This document shows positions 22,625-33,325 of a stretch of DNA of 64,000 bases, one piece after another. Source of the DNA: Flaccisagitta enflata (Eukaryota > Chaetognatha > Sagittoidea > Aphragmophora). Where the stretch lies: NCBI GenBank assembly GCA_965153355.1, contig OZ231126.1, positions 60,140,001 through 60,204,000 on the forward strand, in the 5' to 3' direction. Each line of letters begins with the position of its first letter. Position 1 is the first letter of the stretch. The notes below the pieces were generated by a model, which was not told where the DNA came from, searched no databases, and saw only the letters and a program-made list of their open reading frames with translations. A program made the translations under genes and the position numbers.

Positions 22625-23031
22625 AGACATAATGGCAGATGCAACAAGGCCCTATTTGAGGTCACTAGAGCATTTAGGCCGAGATTTTGCTAGACGGTGA
22701 CGAGAATCTGTAAGCGTCGATTCTAAAAAATCGATCTCTCCTCATCTATCTCATCCACCTTACCTTATCCTACACCAAGAAGAAAGGGGTTAACTACGGA
22801 CTTTTTCTGCCTGAAGGAGAGAAAAAAAAACTGACTTTTTCTGCCTGTTTCGCTGAAACCCCCGCTTGGTTTACCTAGCTTCGGGTTTGGTTTTAAACTA
22901 TACTGAACTTGCTCAAGTTATAATCAAATCAACATTAAAACACCAAATTCGAATTGAAATCCCCAATACAAAACGAATGGAAAAAACATAACTGTGCCTA
23001 TCATTGCTAACGACTCCGCTTTGTTTGAAAA
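22625..23031. other. Intergenic, nothing recognised
   Basis: No coding or RNA feature seen. Confidence 0.4.
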
Positions 23032-23035
23032 CATC

Positions 23036-23127
<92 letters not shown>
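23032..23127. repeat. (CAA)n microsatellite
   Basis: About 96 bp of perfect CAA immediately before the apparent 5' part of the non-LTR retrotransposon. Confidence 0.97.
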
Positions 23128-23367
23128 CGCGGGTCTACGTTGCCATTCACTATCAAAGTCACGGGGACAAAGGCGAAGACGACCACCGGCGAGAGAGAAA
23201 CCGAAAGGCGATTAGGGATAAACATTCTGGTGAGAGTCAGTTCTCGCTCGGTATTCAAAGATTTGAGCTTACTCTAATCTTTTCCTTTTTTCTCTCTCAT
23301 TCTTTTTGTTCACATACGACACGAGCTACAACGACGGTTCATCGCAAATCAGTCCCAAGAACAAAAA

Positions 23368-23477
23368 GAAGTGCCGATCCCACCTGAACTCGGACGAATT
23401 CAAAAAGAAGTGCCGATCCCATCTGAACTCGGACGAACGAAACCCAGAAGCGCCGATCCCATCTGAACTCGGACGAA
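23368..23477 (+). repeat. Triple 39-40-bp repeat in the retrotransposon 5' UTR
   Basis: Copies at about 23368, 23407 and 23447 share GAAGTGCCGATCCCA and CTGAACTCGGACGAA. The core GATCCCATCTGAACTCGG resembles the conserved region of 5S rRNA around helix III. 5' UTR tandem units are common in non-LTR elements and can act as promoter modules. The 5S resemblance is short and may be chance. Confidence 0.8.
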
Positions 23478-23511
23478 ATACCCAAAGAATATCTTCCAAC
23501 ACAAGTCAACC

Positions 23512-25014
23512 ATGGCGCCTTACAGAAACAAAGGCCGTGGCAAAAACCGCGGCAACAATCGATACACGGCACCCGCAACCCGCAACGTCTCAACACCACA
23601 GCTAGGAAGCGCCAACCTTCAAGCTGCCGTCAACACGCTCGTCAACAACTCGTTCCAACAACTTCTCGGCAATCCTTCAAACATGTTTGAAAGGAAAAGA
23701 CTGGCGAGTCAAGTGGAAGATTGCGACGACGACTATTCGCCAAATATCCAACGACAAAAACAATCGAAATTGTCGGCAGCAACATCCCTTCTACTGTCTG
23801 CAGCATCGGCGGCACCATCAACGTCTGCAGCGGCAATGACGGCGCCTTTCTCGGCGGCGCCGACAGCGGCGCTCTCGGCTACAGTGTCAATCGGGACACC
23901 TAAAACTTCATCTCAGCAGCCAAGTTACGCTACTCAAGTTGTCATCCTGGAAGGCGTCGACGAGGCAATAAAAATCCATCCCACACGTCTCTCTCGCGCT
24001 TTTGCAGCAGCCAAACCAAACATCGAACTCCACCCAGATGGCCTGAGACTTACAGCTTCGGGGGATGTTCTTGTCAAGCCAAAGAATCCCAAAGACTGCA
24101 ACGCCCTTTTAAAAAAAGAAGCGTTCTCAGCTCCCTCTGCCCTGGGTAGCAACATTACAGCCAGAGTGCCAAAAAGCCAGCAAGTCACACATCAGGTTGT
24201 AATTAAAGGCGTCGATGAATCTGTCACACAAGAAGAAATGGATGAAATTTTGACACGGCAAGAGCTTCCATACAAATCAGTGAAGCGTATTGTTAGTCGG
24301 CAACGTGAAGCGCCAACAAAGCTTTTTCGGCTCATTCTAAAAGATGAAGAGACCAAGAAAAAACTTCTGAGAGATGGCATCAATCTTGATCAGATGCACT
24401 ACAGGTGCGAGATGGCGCTTGAAGAAAAAAAGTCATACCCGAAGGTACTTCAGTGCTTCAAATGTCAAGAACTAGGCGACCACTTGGCCGCAGCATGCAA
24501 AAAGGAGCAAAAATGCGTCTTATGTTCGGGGCCTCACAGAAAGACTGACTGTAAAGCCGCAAAAAGTGAGTTTAAATGCGCAAATTGTGCAGGAAACCAC
24601 GCGTCATGGTCTCAAGAATGTCCTCGACTACGGGAGGCAGTTGATGCAAAAAAAACGCCGACTTTTGCTCAAGTCGCCTCTGCCACAGTGACACCTCAGT
24701 ACTTAATGGAAGTGATTCAAGAGCTCAAAATGAGCATGGTTATGCTTGTGACTGAGGTCGTGTCCCGCAGCATTTGTGAGCTAACCTATGACATACAAGA
24801 CAAGAAGGTAAGCAAGCTTGGTCTTCCTCTTCGAGTCGCATCCATTGCTACCAACGCCGCCAATGCAGCAAACAAGCTCAGCTTTGGGCCAGCCACGGCA
24901 CCCATCGATAAAGCGGAAGTCAAAGAGAGCGTCCACGCCAAATGCTTTCCCAAAAAACCTGCCACGGACACAAGCAGCATTGGAAACAACAGTGAGGCCG
25001 CAACAAGCTCATAA
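23512..25014 (+). CDS. Non-LTR retrotransposon ORF1 (gag-like nucleic-acid-binding protein)
   Basis: 500 aa. The N-terminus is basic and Asn/Arg-rich, followed by an Ala/Ser/Thr/Pro-rich segment (about 85-130). The middle part (140-300) resembles the Jockey-type gag region. Three zinc knuckles lie at about 318-365: CFKCQELGDHLAAAC, CVLCSGPHRKTDC and CANCAGNHASWSQEC. Such proteins bind element RNA to form the retrotransposition particle. The ATG at 23512 is the first in frame, after AACC. The stop TAA overlaps the ORF2 start by one base. Confidence 0.85.
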   Translation: MAPYRNKGRGKNRGNNRYTAPATRNVSTPQLGSANLQAAVNTLVNNSFQQLLGNPSNMFERKRLASQVEDCDDDYSPNIQRQKQSKLSAATSLLLSAASAAPSTSAAAMTAPFSAAPTAALSATVSIGTPKTSSQQPSYATQVVILEGVDEAIKIHPTRLSRAFAAAKPNIELHPDGLRLTASGDVLVKPKNPKDCNALLKKEAFSAPSALGSNITARVPKSQQVTHQVVIKGVDESVTQEEMDEILTRQELPYKSVKRIVSRQREAPTKLFRLILKDEETKKKLLRDGINLDQMHYRCEMALEEKKSYPKVLQCFKCQELGDHLAAACKKEQKCVLCSGPHRKTDCKAAKSEFKCANCAGNHASWSQECPRLREAVDAKKTPTFAQVASATVTPQYLMEVIQELKMSMVMLVTEVVSRSICELTYDIQDKKVSKLGLPLRVASIATNAANAANKLSFGPATAPIDKAEVKESVHAKCFPKKPATDTSSIGNNSEAATSS

Positions 25015-27851
25015 TGGCTGTCTCTCACAGTTTGTACAAATATGAGATCATTCTTCTTAATATTCGTGGCGCTAGAAGCAACAAGGTAAATTTGGAAAAT
25101 TACTTGGCAGAAATGCATTATCCCGAAATTATTTGCCTCAATGAAACAAAGCTTCCAAGAAATAAACCTTTTGAAATCAATGGATATACAATCTCAGCAA
25201 GACGAGAGCACAGTGATATTGGTGGCTCGCGTGGGAGCATGATTTTGACGCGTAATGATGTGGCTGGAATAATTGAAATAGAAAGTCTTAAGCAAAATTT
25301 CAAACATGATGAGTTAATTGGCATCGAAATCCAAAAGACTGATTCTCGTCCAAGTCTCAAAGTATTTTGCTACTACAACCCTCCACTTACATCGCCTAAT
25401 CAGGCCATAATCAGACACATTGCTGCAGAGGATGACAATTGCATACTGGTTGGAGATCTAAATTGTAAAAACACATTTTGGGGCTCGACAAAAAATGATT
25501 CCAGAGGCATAGACTTATTAGAATCACTGTCCGACAACAATCTTATTCCATACAACAATGGCAGTTTCACCCGCTGCGATCCATCAAGTGGAAAAGAAGA
25601 ATGCCTTGATCTGATTATTGGTAACTTCGAATCTGCAAAGCTATTCACAGAATTTTGGGTCGGATTTGATGTGGGTAGTGACCATTACCCGGTTCATTCT
25701 GTCTTTCAATTTGACTCACCTAGCGCTGCAAATCCTTTCAAGATAAGAAAACCGGAAAAAATGAATACCACTAAATGGAATCGAATCTTGAGAGAAGCAC
25801 CGCCGATTCAGAAGGCATCTACACCAGCTGATCTTGATCTGAATGTAGAGGCCATGACCAATCTCATAAAAAAAGCATTTGAAGAAAGTTGCCCTGAAAC
25901 AGTAATCCGACGGCGACCTAAATGCAGTTTTACACCTGAAATCCAGGCTCGAGTCAAAGAGAAAAGACAATTACGACGGCAGAAGAATGAGGCCATGGCC
26001 AATGGTGATTACGCTGCAGTAAGAGAAATTATGACTAGAATTAACCGTCTTGGCAACGAGATTAAAAAGATCCAAAAGAATGAAAAGAAGCGAGATTTGG
26101 AACGCCATTGTCAGAGCCTCAACAACGAGACAAATCCCAAAAAGTTTTTCAAAACATTTGGCATTGTGGCAAAACCCATCCTCAACGAAGAAACCTCGTC
26201 GACGCAACGTCCGGTGGAGGATGAAAATGGCTTAAGAGCAACTTCTGCTGAAGAAAAAGCCAACCTTTTTGCTTGTCGCCTTCAACGCATCCATCAGGAG
26301 CCTGATTATGTAGGTTTCGATGCAGGATGGAAAATCTCAGTTGAGAGATATCTTGCTGAGAATGAGAAGATATTCAAAGTTGAAAATAACAAATCTTATC
26401 TCGAGAATGAATTTGGAGATGACTCTGAACTGTGTAACCCAGTGAGCGTTGATGAATTTGATAAAAATCTTGCACGATGCAAGAACAAGTCCGCCGCTGG
26501 TCATGACGGTATAAATTATCATCTCCTAAAGAAGTTACCAGATGAAACGAAAAAAAGCTTATGTCAAGTCTTCTCTGATGCCATTCGACTTGGATATTTC
26601 CCAAAACTTTGGAAATCTGCCATTGTCAAAGTTATACCGAAGCCAAACAAAGACACGAAATTTGCCAAAAATTTTAGGCCCATATCACTTCTTTCATGTG
26701 TAGGTAAAATTCTGGAAAGAATTATTGCCTCAAGACTGTCATTGCATATGGAGACTAACAAAATGTTTGCAAATTCTCAAAGTGGCTTCAGACGGAAACA
26801 CATGACTAGTGAGCAACTATTGAGATTAACGGAAGCAAGCCACACCGCATTCAAAAAACGGCAAACCACAGCAGCCTTATTTCTTGACGCTGAGGCGGCT
26901 TTCGATCAATGCTGGCACAGTGGAATTCGGTTCAAACTAAAGAAAAACCTAAATCTTCCTGATCGCATTATAAGACTACTGAGCTCATTCCTGACTGACC
27001 GAACTTTAAAAGTGCTCTATGAAGGATGCTATTCACAATCCGTCACTCTCAATGCTGGGACCCCCCAAGGTAGTCCTCTGTCTCCTTTAATCTACATCAT
27101 ATTTGTCAACGACTATCCAGACGAGATACTAACCACGAGCAGCATATCGCAGTTTGCAGACGACACAGCGATGTGGACATCAGCCTATACAGAATCATTT
27201 GCCATTTACAAGCTGCAAAAATCACTTAATCTTCTCGAGGGCTGGTGTAGAAAATGGCGAGTAAAGTTAAATGGTGATAAGTCGAAGTTACTACTTATTG
27301 CAAGGACCCGCGAAAAAAGTGATGAAAACCACGCCCTTCATTTGTTCAACGACATAATAAGGCCAGCTCAAACGGCAAAATTCTTAGGGGTTGAAGTTGA
27401 CAGACTTTTGTCTTTCAAGACTCACGTTGACTCAATATGTAAACGGGCTAACAAGAGACTCAATGTGCTAAAAGTCCTCTCAAGGAGTGGCACAGATGCA
27501 GCAACTTTAATGCGTCTCTACACGATTTATATCCGGCCAATCATTGAGTATGGAAGCATTGCTTTCCTCGCCGCTCCCAAGTCTCAAATCTCTTGTCTTG
27601 AGAAAATTGAAAATGATGCCATTCGTACTTGTCTGAGACTGCCCAGATATATTCGGAATACTTTACTACATGATTATGCTTCTCTAAGACCAATCACAGA
27701 GCGTCTATTCGATCTGAACTTTTCTTTACTTGGCAAAATGGGAAGAGTGAATGAACATGTTTCACAATTGATACAAGATTATAACCCGCCAATTAACAGC
27801 TCGAATTTATCTCCTCTTGATCTTATCCTGAATGGTAGAAAAAATGTGTAA
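25014..27851 (+). CDS. Non-LTR retrotransposon ORF2: APE endonuclease and reverse transcriptase
   Basis: 945 aa. The apurinic-type endonuclease occupies about residues 10-230: LLNIRGARSNK, a catalytic glutamate in CLNETKL, GDLNCKN near 146, and SDHYPVH near 221. The reverse transcriptase spans about 470-760: SAAGHDGINYHLLKKLP, FRPISLLSCVGKILE, FLDAEAAFDQCWH near 622, GTPQGSPLSP near 680, and the catalytic QFADDTAMW near 712. After the RT come YIRPIIEYGSIAF and a short C-terminus; no RNase H motif is seen. These enzymes nick target DNA and copy the element RNA at the nick. All catalytic motifs are intact. Confidence 0.93.
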   Translation: MAVSHSLYKYEIILLNIRGARSNKVNLENYLAEMHYPEIICLNETKLPRNKPFEINGYTISARREHSDIGGSRGSMILTRNDVAGIIEIESLKQNFKHDELIGIEIQKTDSRPSLKVFCYYNPPLTSPNQAIIRHIAAEDDNCILVGDLNCKNTFWGSTKNDSRGIDLLESLSDNNLIPYNNGSFTRCDPSSGKEECLDLIIGNFESAKLFTEFWVGFDVGSDHYPVHSVFQFDSPSAANPFKIRKPEKMNTTKWNRILREAPPIQKASTPADLDLNVEAMTNLIKKAFEESCPETVIRRRPKCSFTPEIQARVKEKRQLRRQKNEAMANGDYAAVREIMTRINRLGNEIKKIQKNEKKRDLERHCQSLNNETNPKKFFKTFGIVAKPILNEETSSTQRPVEDENGLRATSAEEKANLFACRLQRIHQEPDYVGFDAGWKISVERYLAENEKIFKVENNKSYLENEFGDDSELCNPVSVDEFDKNLARCKNKSAAGHDGINYHLLKKLPDETKKSLCQVFSDAIRLGYFPKLWKSAIVKVIPKPNKDTKFAKNFRPISLLSCVGKILERIIASRLSLHMETNKMFANSQSGFRRKHMTSEQLLRLTEASHTAFKKRQTTAALFLDAEAAFDQCWHSGIRFKLKKNLNLPDRIIRLLSSFLTDRTLKVLYEGCYSQSVTLNAGTPQGSPLSPLIYIIFVNDYPDEILTTSSISQFADDTAMWTSAYTESFAIYKLQKSLNLLEGWCRKWRVKLNGDKSKLLLIARTREKSDENHALHLFNDIIRPAQTAKFLGVEVDRLLSFKTHVDSICKRANKRLNVLKVLSRSGTDAATLMRLYTIYIRPIIEYGSIAFLAAPKSQISCLEKIENDAIRTCLRLPRYIRNTLLHDYASLRPITERLFDLNFSLLGKMGRVNEHVSQLIQDYNPPINSSNLSPLDLILNGRKNV

Positions 27852-27984
27852 CAAATTGTGACAATATATTTATACCTCTCTTTACGAAATCTAGGCAAAA
27901 CTGCCAAGACAATTTGACAATTGTTCCTATCTATTCGACATCAATGAAATTTGTTACTATTGGTAACTACATGCTTATTTAATT

Positions 27985-28115
27985 TTGTTTTTGTTTTTGT
28001 TTTTGTTTTTGTTTTTGTTTTTGTTTTTGTTTTTTTTTTTGTTTTTTTTTTTTGTTTTTGTTTTTGTTTTTGTTTTTGTTTTTGTTGTTTTTGTTTTTGT
28101 TTTTGTTTTTGTTCC
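27985..28115. repeat. (GTTTTT)n array in the retrotransposon 3' UTR
   Basis: About 20 units of TTTTTG, with two poly-T variants near 28030 and 28045. It lies between the ORF2 stop and the conserved 3' tail. Confidence 0.9.
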
Positions 28116-28304
28116 TATATTTGTTTACTAATTATTTGATTGCGCGTCAATGCTCTTATGTACTATTTGAACCTGGGGGGAAGGGATTTGACTCTGTTTG
28201 AATCCATATCGTCCCTTTGTACTGGTATTTTTTGCTTGTACAATAAATGTCTTTCATTTCATTTCATTTCACATAAAAAAAGTAAAACAAATACTATATT
28301 CTAA

Positions 28305-28490
<186 letters not shown>

Positions 28491-28631
28491 TTTAACCAAA
28501 ATCAGATTTTCTCAGGTTCTTATCAAAAAAAACAATTCATAGTCAATTTCAATTGTATTTAGTTTTAACTAGATTTGGAATACAAAGATCAAATTGTGAA
28601 AAATTGGCTAATCGATGAAAAATGCAGTGGC

Positions 28632-28729
<98 letters not shown>
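28632..28729. repeat. (GTT)n microsatellite
   Basis: About 98 bp of perfect TTG/GTT. Confidence 0.97.
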
Positions 28730-29156
28730 ATTCCAACCATTTTGATTACTTCTCCGTCTAAGTTTTGTTGTTTTTTTTTAAATCCGTAATGTTAACGAAG
28801 GAATGACAGAGGTGAAGATTTCACGTAACAACTGTTGAATTGGGTTTTCAACGATATCGCGCATATTTGGCTTAAAATTGGATCATCGCGACGAAAGCAA
28901 AAGTCGACAATTCATGAAAGAAAATCGAAATGATTGTTTTTCTTTCGACTCTTACAAACGAGGCCAAAAAAGGATCGAAAATTGTCGAGAAAATTGCGTG
29001 AAGTTGCAGGTCATGGTGAGAAACTGAGGATCATAATGGGTGTTTAAAAAAAAAGTGGAATCCTGAATTTAGTCTCCAATTCGCTATTTTGATTCATAGT
29101 CAACTTTGTACATCAGTTTTCATTTTCTCTTTGTTTTTCTCTCTTCCGTTTCCAAC
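28730..29156. other. Intergenic, nothing recognised
   Basis: No coding or RNA feature seen. Confidence 0.4.
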
Positions 29157-29569
29157 TTTTTTGTCGCGTGCACGCGACTCTACAACCCGCTTTGTCGGTC
29201 GGTCGGTCGGTCGGTCGGTCGGTCGGTCGGTCGGTCGGTCGGTCGGTCGGTCGGTCGGTCGGTCGGTCGGTCGGTCGGTCGGTCGGTCGGTCGGTCGGTC
29301 GGTCGGTCGGTCGGTCGGTCGGTCGGTCGGTCGGTCGGTCGGTCGGTCGGTCGGTCGGTCGGTCGGTCGGTCGGTCGGTCGGTCGGTCGGTCGGTCGGTC
29401 GGTCGGTCGGTCGGTCGGTCGGTCGGTCGGTCGGTCGGTCACACTTTACTTTTTTTCATGATTTTATTTCCTTGACCTCACTGCTCCTGCCCAAATGATC
29501 TGGTGACCTCAAATATAGCCCCTGCCCACCCGCACGCGACTTCGGTAGCCGTGTATCCGGCCTTGTTTT
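29157..29569 (-). mobile_element. Family A element with a 61-unit GGTC expansion
   Basis: On the - strand: 5' ACAAGGCCGGATACACGGC, AAGTCGCGTGCGGGTGGGCA, the TCATTTGGGCAGGAGCAGTG region, a perfect (GACC)n array (29196-29440 on + as GGTC), ACAAAGCGGGTTGTAGA, and the hairpin GTCGCGTGCACGCGAC. The array is about 245 bp without interruption. Frames reading SVGR or TDRP on either strand are the repeat. Confidence 0.93.
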
Positions 29570-30065
29570 ATCTCTGTCCCTGTGGCACAGACATGCCGTT
29601 TTTTTCGTTGCCTTGTTACCGTCCTCCTTTTTAGTCAAGGAAGGATTGGATTTGTTATCTGGATCTATTATCATGGATTGATCGTTTGAACCATGGGTTT
29701 GAGCTACTGGTTACTATGGAAAGAAGCGACGTTATCGAAAGTGTGATAAATATTTTGTCATTTTGCATTGTTCGTGATATTTTCTTCGTAATATGTGTTA
29801 TTGAAAGTATTGTTCTACATAGGAGTTACTCGCTGTTCCCAATACTTTTATGTTTCTTTCACCCCTCTCTTGCAGAAAAGGATACCAATACAAAGACAGA
29901 GAGTGCCCACTGCCGCAAAAATCCCTGATCTAAGAAAAAAAGAGATCTCTCGTCGAGCGAAGATGACATTCTGCAGTTAAGCTTTTTACGTGGCTATGTT
30001 TACAATTGCAATTACGTAGAAAAAAAAAAAGATATTAAAAACATGTTGGGCTCAGATGACATCGA
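29570..30065. other. Intergenic, no gene supported
   Basis: Small frames at 29686-29980 carry no recognisable domain. Confidence 0.4.
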
Positions 30066-30125
30066 CAAAAACAAGGCTGTATACACTCCCCCTCAGTCGC
30101 GGTCGGTAGGGCAGGGGCGATAATG
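30066..30125 (+). mobile_element. Family A 5' fragment
   Basis: AAAACAAGGCTGTATACACT followed by CAGTCGCGGTCGGTAGGGCA; the copy stops before the tetranucleotide block. Confidence 0.65.
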
Positions 30126-30145
30126 CTGATACCGCTAGCAATTCA

Positions 30146-30335
30146 ACAAGGCCGGATACACGGCTACCCAAGTCGCGTGCGGGTGGGCAGGGGCCATTTT
30201 TAAGGCCTCTCCATCATTTGGGCAGGAGCAGTGAGGCCAAAGACAGCGAAACCCAAAAAAAGTAAAGTGTGACGGACCAACGGACGGACGGACCGACAAA
30301 GCGGGTTGTAGAGTCGCGTAGCACGCGACTAAAAA
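30146..30335 (+). mobile_element. Family A element, complete reference-like copy
   Basis: ACAAGGCCGGATACACGGCT, AAGTCGCGTGCGGGTGGGCA, the GGCAGGAGCAGTGAGGCCAA region, a GACGGACCAACGGACGGACG block, ACAAAGCGGGTTGTAGA, hairpin GTCGCGTAGCACGCGAC, TAAAAA. At 190 bp it is a good minimal full-length copy. Confidence 0.9.
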
Positions 30336-30336
30336 T

Positions 30337-30392
30337 GTGACGTGACCGACCGATAGTGCAAGTTCTAACATCGCGTGTCTGCGACTTAAAAT
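30337..30392 (+). mobile_element. Hairpin end of a variant family A-like element
   Basis: A short GACCGACCGATAG block is followed by TCTAACA and the hairpin TCGCGTGTCTGCGA with CTTAAAA. The stem differs from the neighbouring copy's. Confidence 0.6.
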
Positions 30393-30616
30393 TGATATTG
30401 TGTACAATTACGTTGCCGAAAAAAAGAGATGTTGGGCGCAGTTGCCGATAAATAAAAGTTTGATATTGCTTACTATCACGCTGCTTACTCCTCTGGACAT
30501 GGTTACTCACTGCCGCTGACAACAAGTGATTTTTTGATTGCTTCTTTGTTTGTGGTTGTTGCTGTAAGAAATATTTCTCTCGGGAACGTGGTCTTCGGAT
30601 CGTGAATGAGACAGAG

Positions 30617-30620
<4 letters not shown>

Positions 30621-30709
<89 letters not shown>
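30621..30709. repeat. (GA)n microsatellite
   Basis: About 89 bp of GA, followed on the right by degenerate GACT/GACA phrases to about 30890. Confidence 0.96.
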
Positions 30710-30713
<4 letters not shown>

Positions 30714-30908
30714 AGACTGCCAGACCCAGACAACGAATGCTTTTAAGGAACAGAAAGACTGACGCAGTGGCACACAGAAAAACAAACTGGCTGACAGTCA
30801 GACTGACAGACACATTGAGTGACAAACAGCTACATAGACAGTTCTACGGAGACAGATAAAACAGAGAGCAAAAGACTGACTGACAGAACGTATACACACG
30901 CACGTTTA

Positions 30909-31293
30909 ATACAACGTGAAGATTACGGAAAAGGTATAGCACCCCCCCTTGCAGCTCATGTCGCCATAGCCACATGGTCATGTATGGTATCATTCAATAG
31001 ATTATCTCAATACAATTTACGCCACCGAGGCGAATTTTGAATTTCGCCTCCGTTTAAGAGATATTCACTCCAAAAAGTGGATTTTTTGGCTTTTCAAGGG
31101 GGTGTCTGCCGCTAATGTTTGGGGTAGAATTTCTCAAAAACGGGAGCGAAACTAAAAAATCGCCTCGGTGGCGTAAATTGTACTGTGACTAACTACAGAA
31201 TGATACCCCATATGATCCTGTGGAAGTTTTGTCCTAGGCTGTAGGTAGGGGTGCTAACCATTTTTTACTAGTTTTGCAATCTTCACGTTGTAT
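30909..31293. mobile_element. Foldback MITE (385 bp), TA duplication
   Basis: The terminal inverted repeat ATACAACGTGAAGATT is found at both ends, flanked by TA (30907-30908, 31294-31295). A second inverted pair inside, CAATTTACGCCACCGAGGCG against CGCCTCGGTGGCGTAAATTG, is perfect over 20 bp. Non-coding. Confidence 0.88.
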
Positions 31294-31330
31294 TACGCGT
31301 GAAAGTGTAGATGTGACAGAGTGGAGCGAG

Positions 31331-31595
31331 GGGGCGTTTCTAGTCAGAGACGATCGCGTTTTGAACGGGCCAATCGGTCGCTCGCTACGTTCGTTCGCTC
31401 GCACCGCTCACTCCGTCACTCGCTCCGCAGCGCTCCATTTTGCTATGCTCGCTACGCTCGCTCGCTTCGTTCTCAGGCTTGCTCAATCACTTCGCTCACT
31501 CCCTCGGACAGTTGAAATTCTTGAATATGTGTTCATACTGTTATCGCGTTTCACGGGAGAAAACGCGTTTTTGGCGCTCACTAGAAACACGCCCC
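31331..31595 (+). mobile_element. Family C element, full-length
   Basis: Starts GGGGCGTTTCTAGTCAGAG and ends TAGAAACACGCCCC. GAG flanks both sides, consistent with a 3-bp target duplication. Confidence 0.9.
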
Positions 31596-31768
31596 GAGTG
31601 TGAAAAGGGAGAATTGGCGGTAGGTGGACTCTGGACTCACAGTGAGACTCACACGCTTCCAACGAGAAATCGTGGCCGGCATAACAACACATATTTTCTC
31701 TCTCACAACCGGACTGAACGCCCTCCTTTTTTGTTCGATTCTTGCTTTCAGTCCATTTACTGACTGAG

Positions 31769-31890
<122 letters not shown>

Positions 31891-32008
31891 ATCAGTGTGT
31901 CTGCGTGTCTGTTATGATCTGGTTGGTTCTGGTGTGGTTGATTAGCCATCAGTCTGTTTATCCCTCCGCACTTTGTCTATCTGTCTCTATTTCTGTAGGT
32001 CTCTGTCC

Positions 32009-32965
32009 GGCCAGGAATCCCGTTGGAGAAAATCTCAATTCTAAGGGTTATAAAAAAAAAAATGGACCCATCACAAATTTTTGCATGTGGATCCTAAAAA
32101 GCATGTAGAACAAGAATCTGATACTTATTTTGGCCTATCATGAGCCAAAAAAAAAAAAAGAAACGTTTTTTTGTGCCAAAAACAGTTATTTTTCCTAAAA
32201 AAATGGTATCAAATGCAATATTTTTGAGTTTTTTTTTACAGAAACATAAAGTACCAATAGTAATTGATATTTAAGTGAATCTAGAACAATTTTGAATAGG
32301 TCTATGAGGTTCAAAAATAGCATTATGCTCAAAAGTGGAGAAATGACCTAAAAATTGAAAAATCGTCAAAACTGATGTTTTGGAACAGTTTCTTAGGGTA
32401 AAATATGCTGTCACTGTGAATTTCATTGATTTACTTAAAAAAACATGGCCACAATAAGCGAAAACGCGAAAGGGCAATATGCAAATGAGATCTCATTTGC
32501 ATATTGCGGTTTTGCGTTTTTCGCTTATCACGGCCATGTTTTTTTAAGTAAATCGATGAAACTCATACTGACATCATATTTCACCCTTAGAAACTGGTCC
32601 AAAACATCAGCTTTGACAATTTCTTAATTTTTAGGTCATTTCTCCACTTTTGAGCACTTTAATGCTATTTTTGAACCTCATAGACCTATTCAAAATTGTT
32701 CTAGATTCACTCAAATATCAATTACTATTGGTACTTTATGTTTCTATAAAAAAAAGGTCCAAAATATTTCATTTGATACCATTTTTTTAGGAAAAATAGC
32801 TGTTTTTTGGCACAAAAAAAGTTTCTTTTTTTTTTGGCTCAAGTTAGGTCAAAATGAACATCAGAATCTTGTTCTACAGCCTTTTTAGGTCACTTGTGCA
32901 AAAATCTGGGATGGGTCCTTTTTTTATTTTTTTATTTAAGAATTTTGCAAGTGGGAATCCTGGCC
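32009..32965. mobile_element. 957-bp near-complete palindrome (foldback element)
   Basis: The left half reads GGCCAGGAATCCCGTTGG at its outer end and the right half ends GGGAATCCTGGCC. The arms match, with small changes, through the GTAGAACAAGAATCTGAT, CAAAAAAACAGCTATTTTTCC-like and GGTATCAAATG blocks. The centre at 32490/32491 is a perfect palindrome around GAGATCTC (GCAATATGCAAATGAGA and its complement). There is almost no spacer. It lies between (GT)n and (TC)n arrays. No protein is encoded. Confidence 0.92.

Positions 32966-33325
<360 letters not shown>

Larger units (their letters stand above)
23128..28271 (+). mobile_element. Full-length Jockey-like non-LTR retrotransposon
   Basis: About 5.1 kb: a 5' UTR with a triple repeat, ORF1 (gag-like), ORF2 (endonuclease plus reverse transcriptase, no RNase H), and a 3' UTR ending TTGTACAATAAATGTC followed by TTTCA pentamers. 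Both ORFs are open end to end, so this copy may be young. The 5' boundary is inferred from the (CAA)n edge, and no clear target duplication was found. Clade placement (Jockey-like) rests on the gag zinc-knuckle pattern and the RT style, not on a tree. Confidence 0.85.

Noticed and set aside
23368-23477. A 5S rRNA gene
   Set aside because: Only an 18-bp core matches; the rest of the 5S gene, including its internal promoter, is absent.
29089-29498. Overlapping SVGR and TDRP proteins on both strands
   Set aside because: Translation of the (GGTC)n array inside a family A element; all three frames are open because the unit is 4 bp without stop codons.
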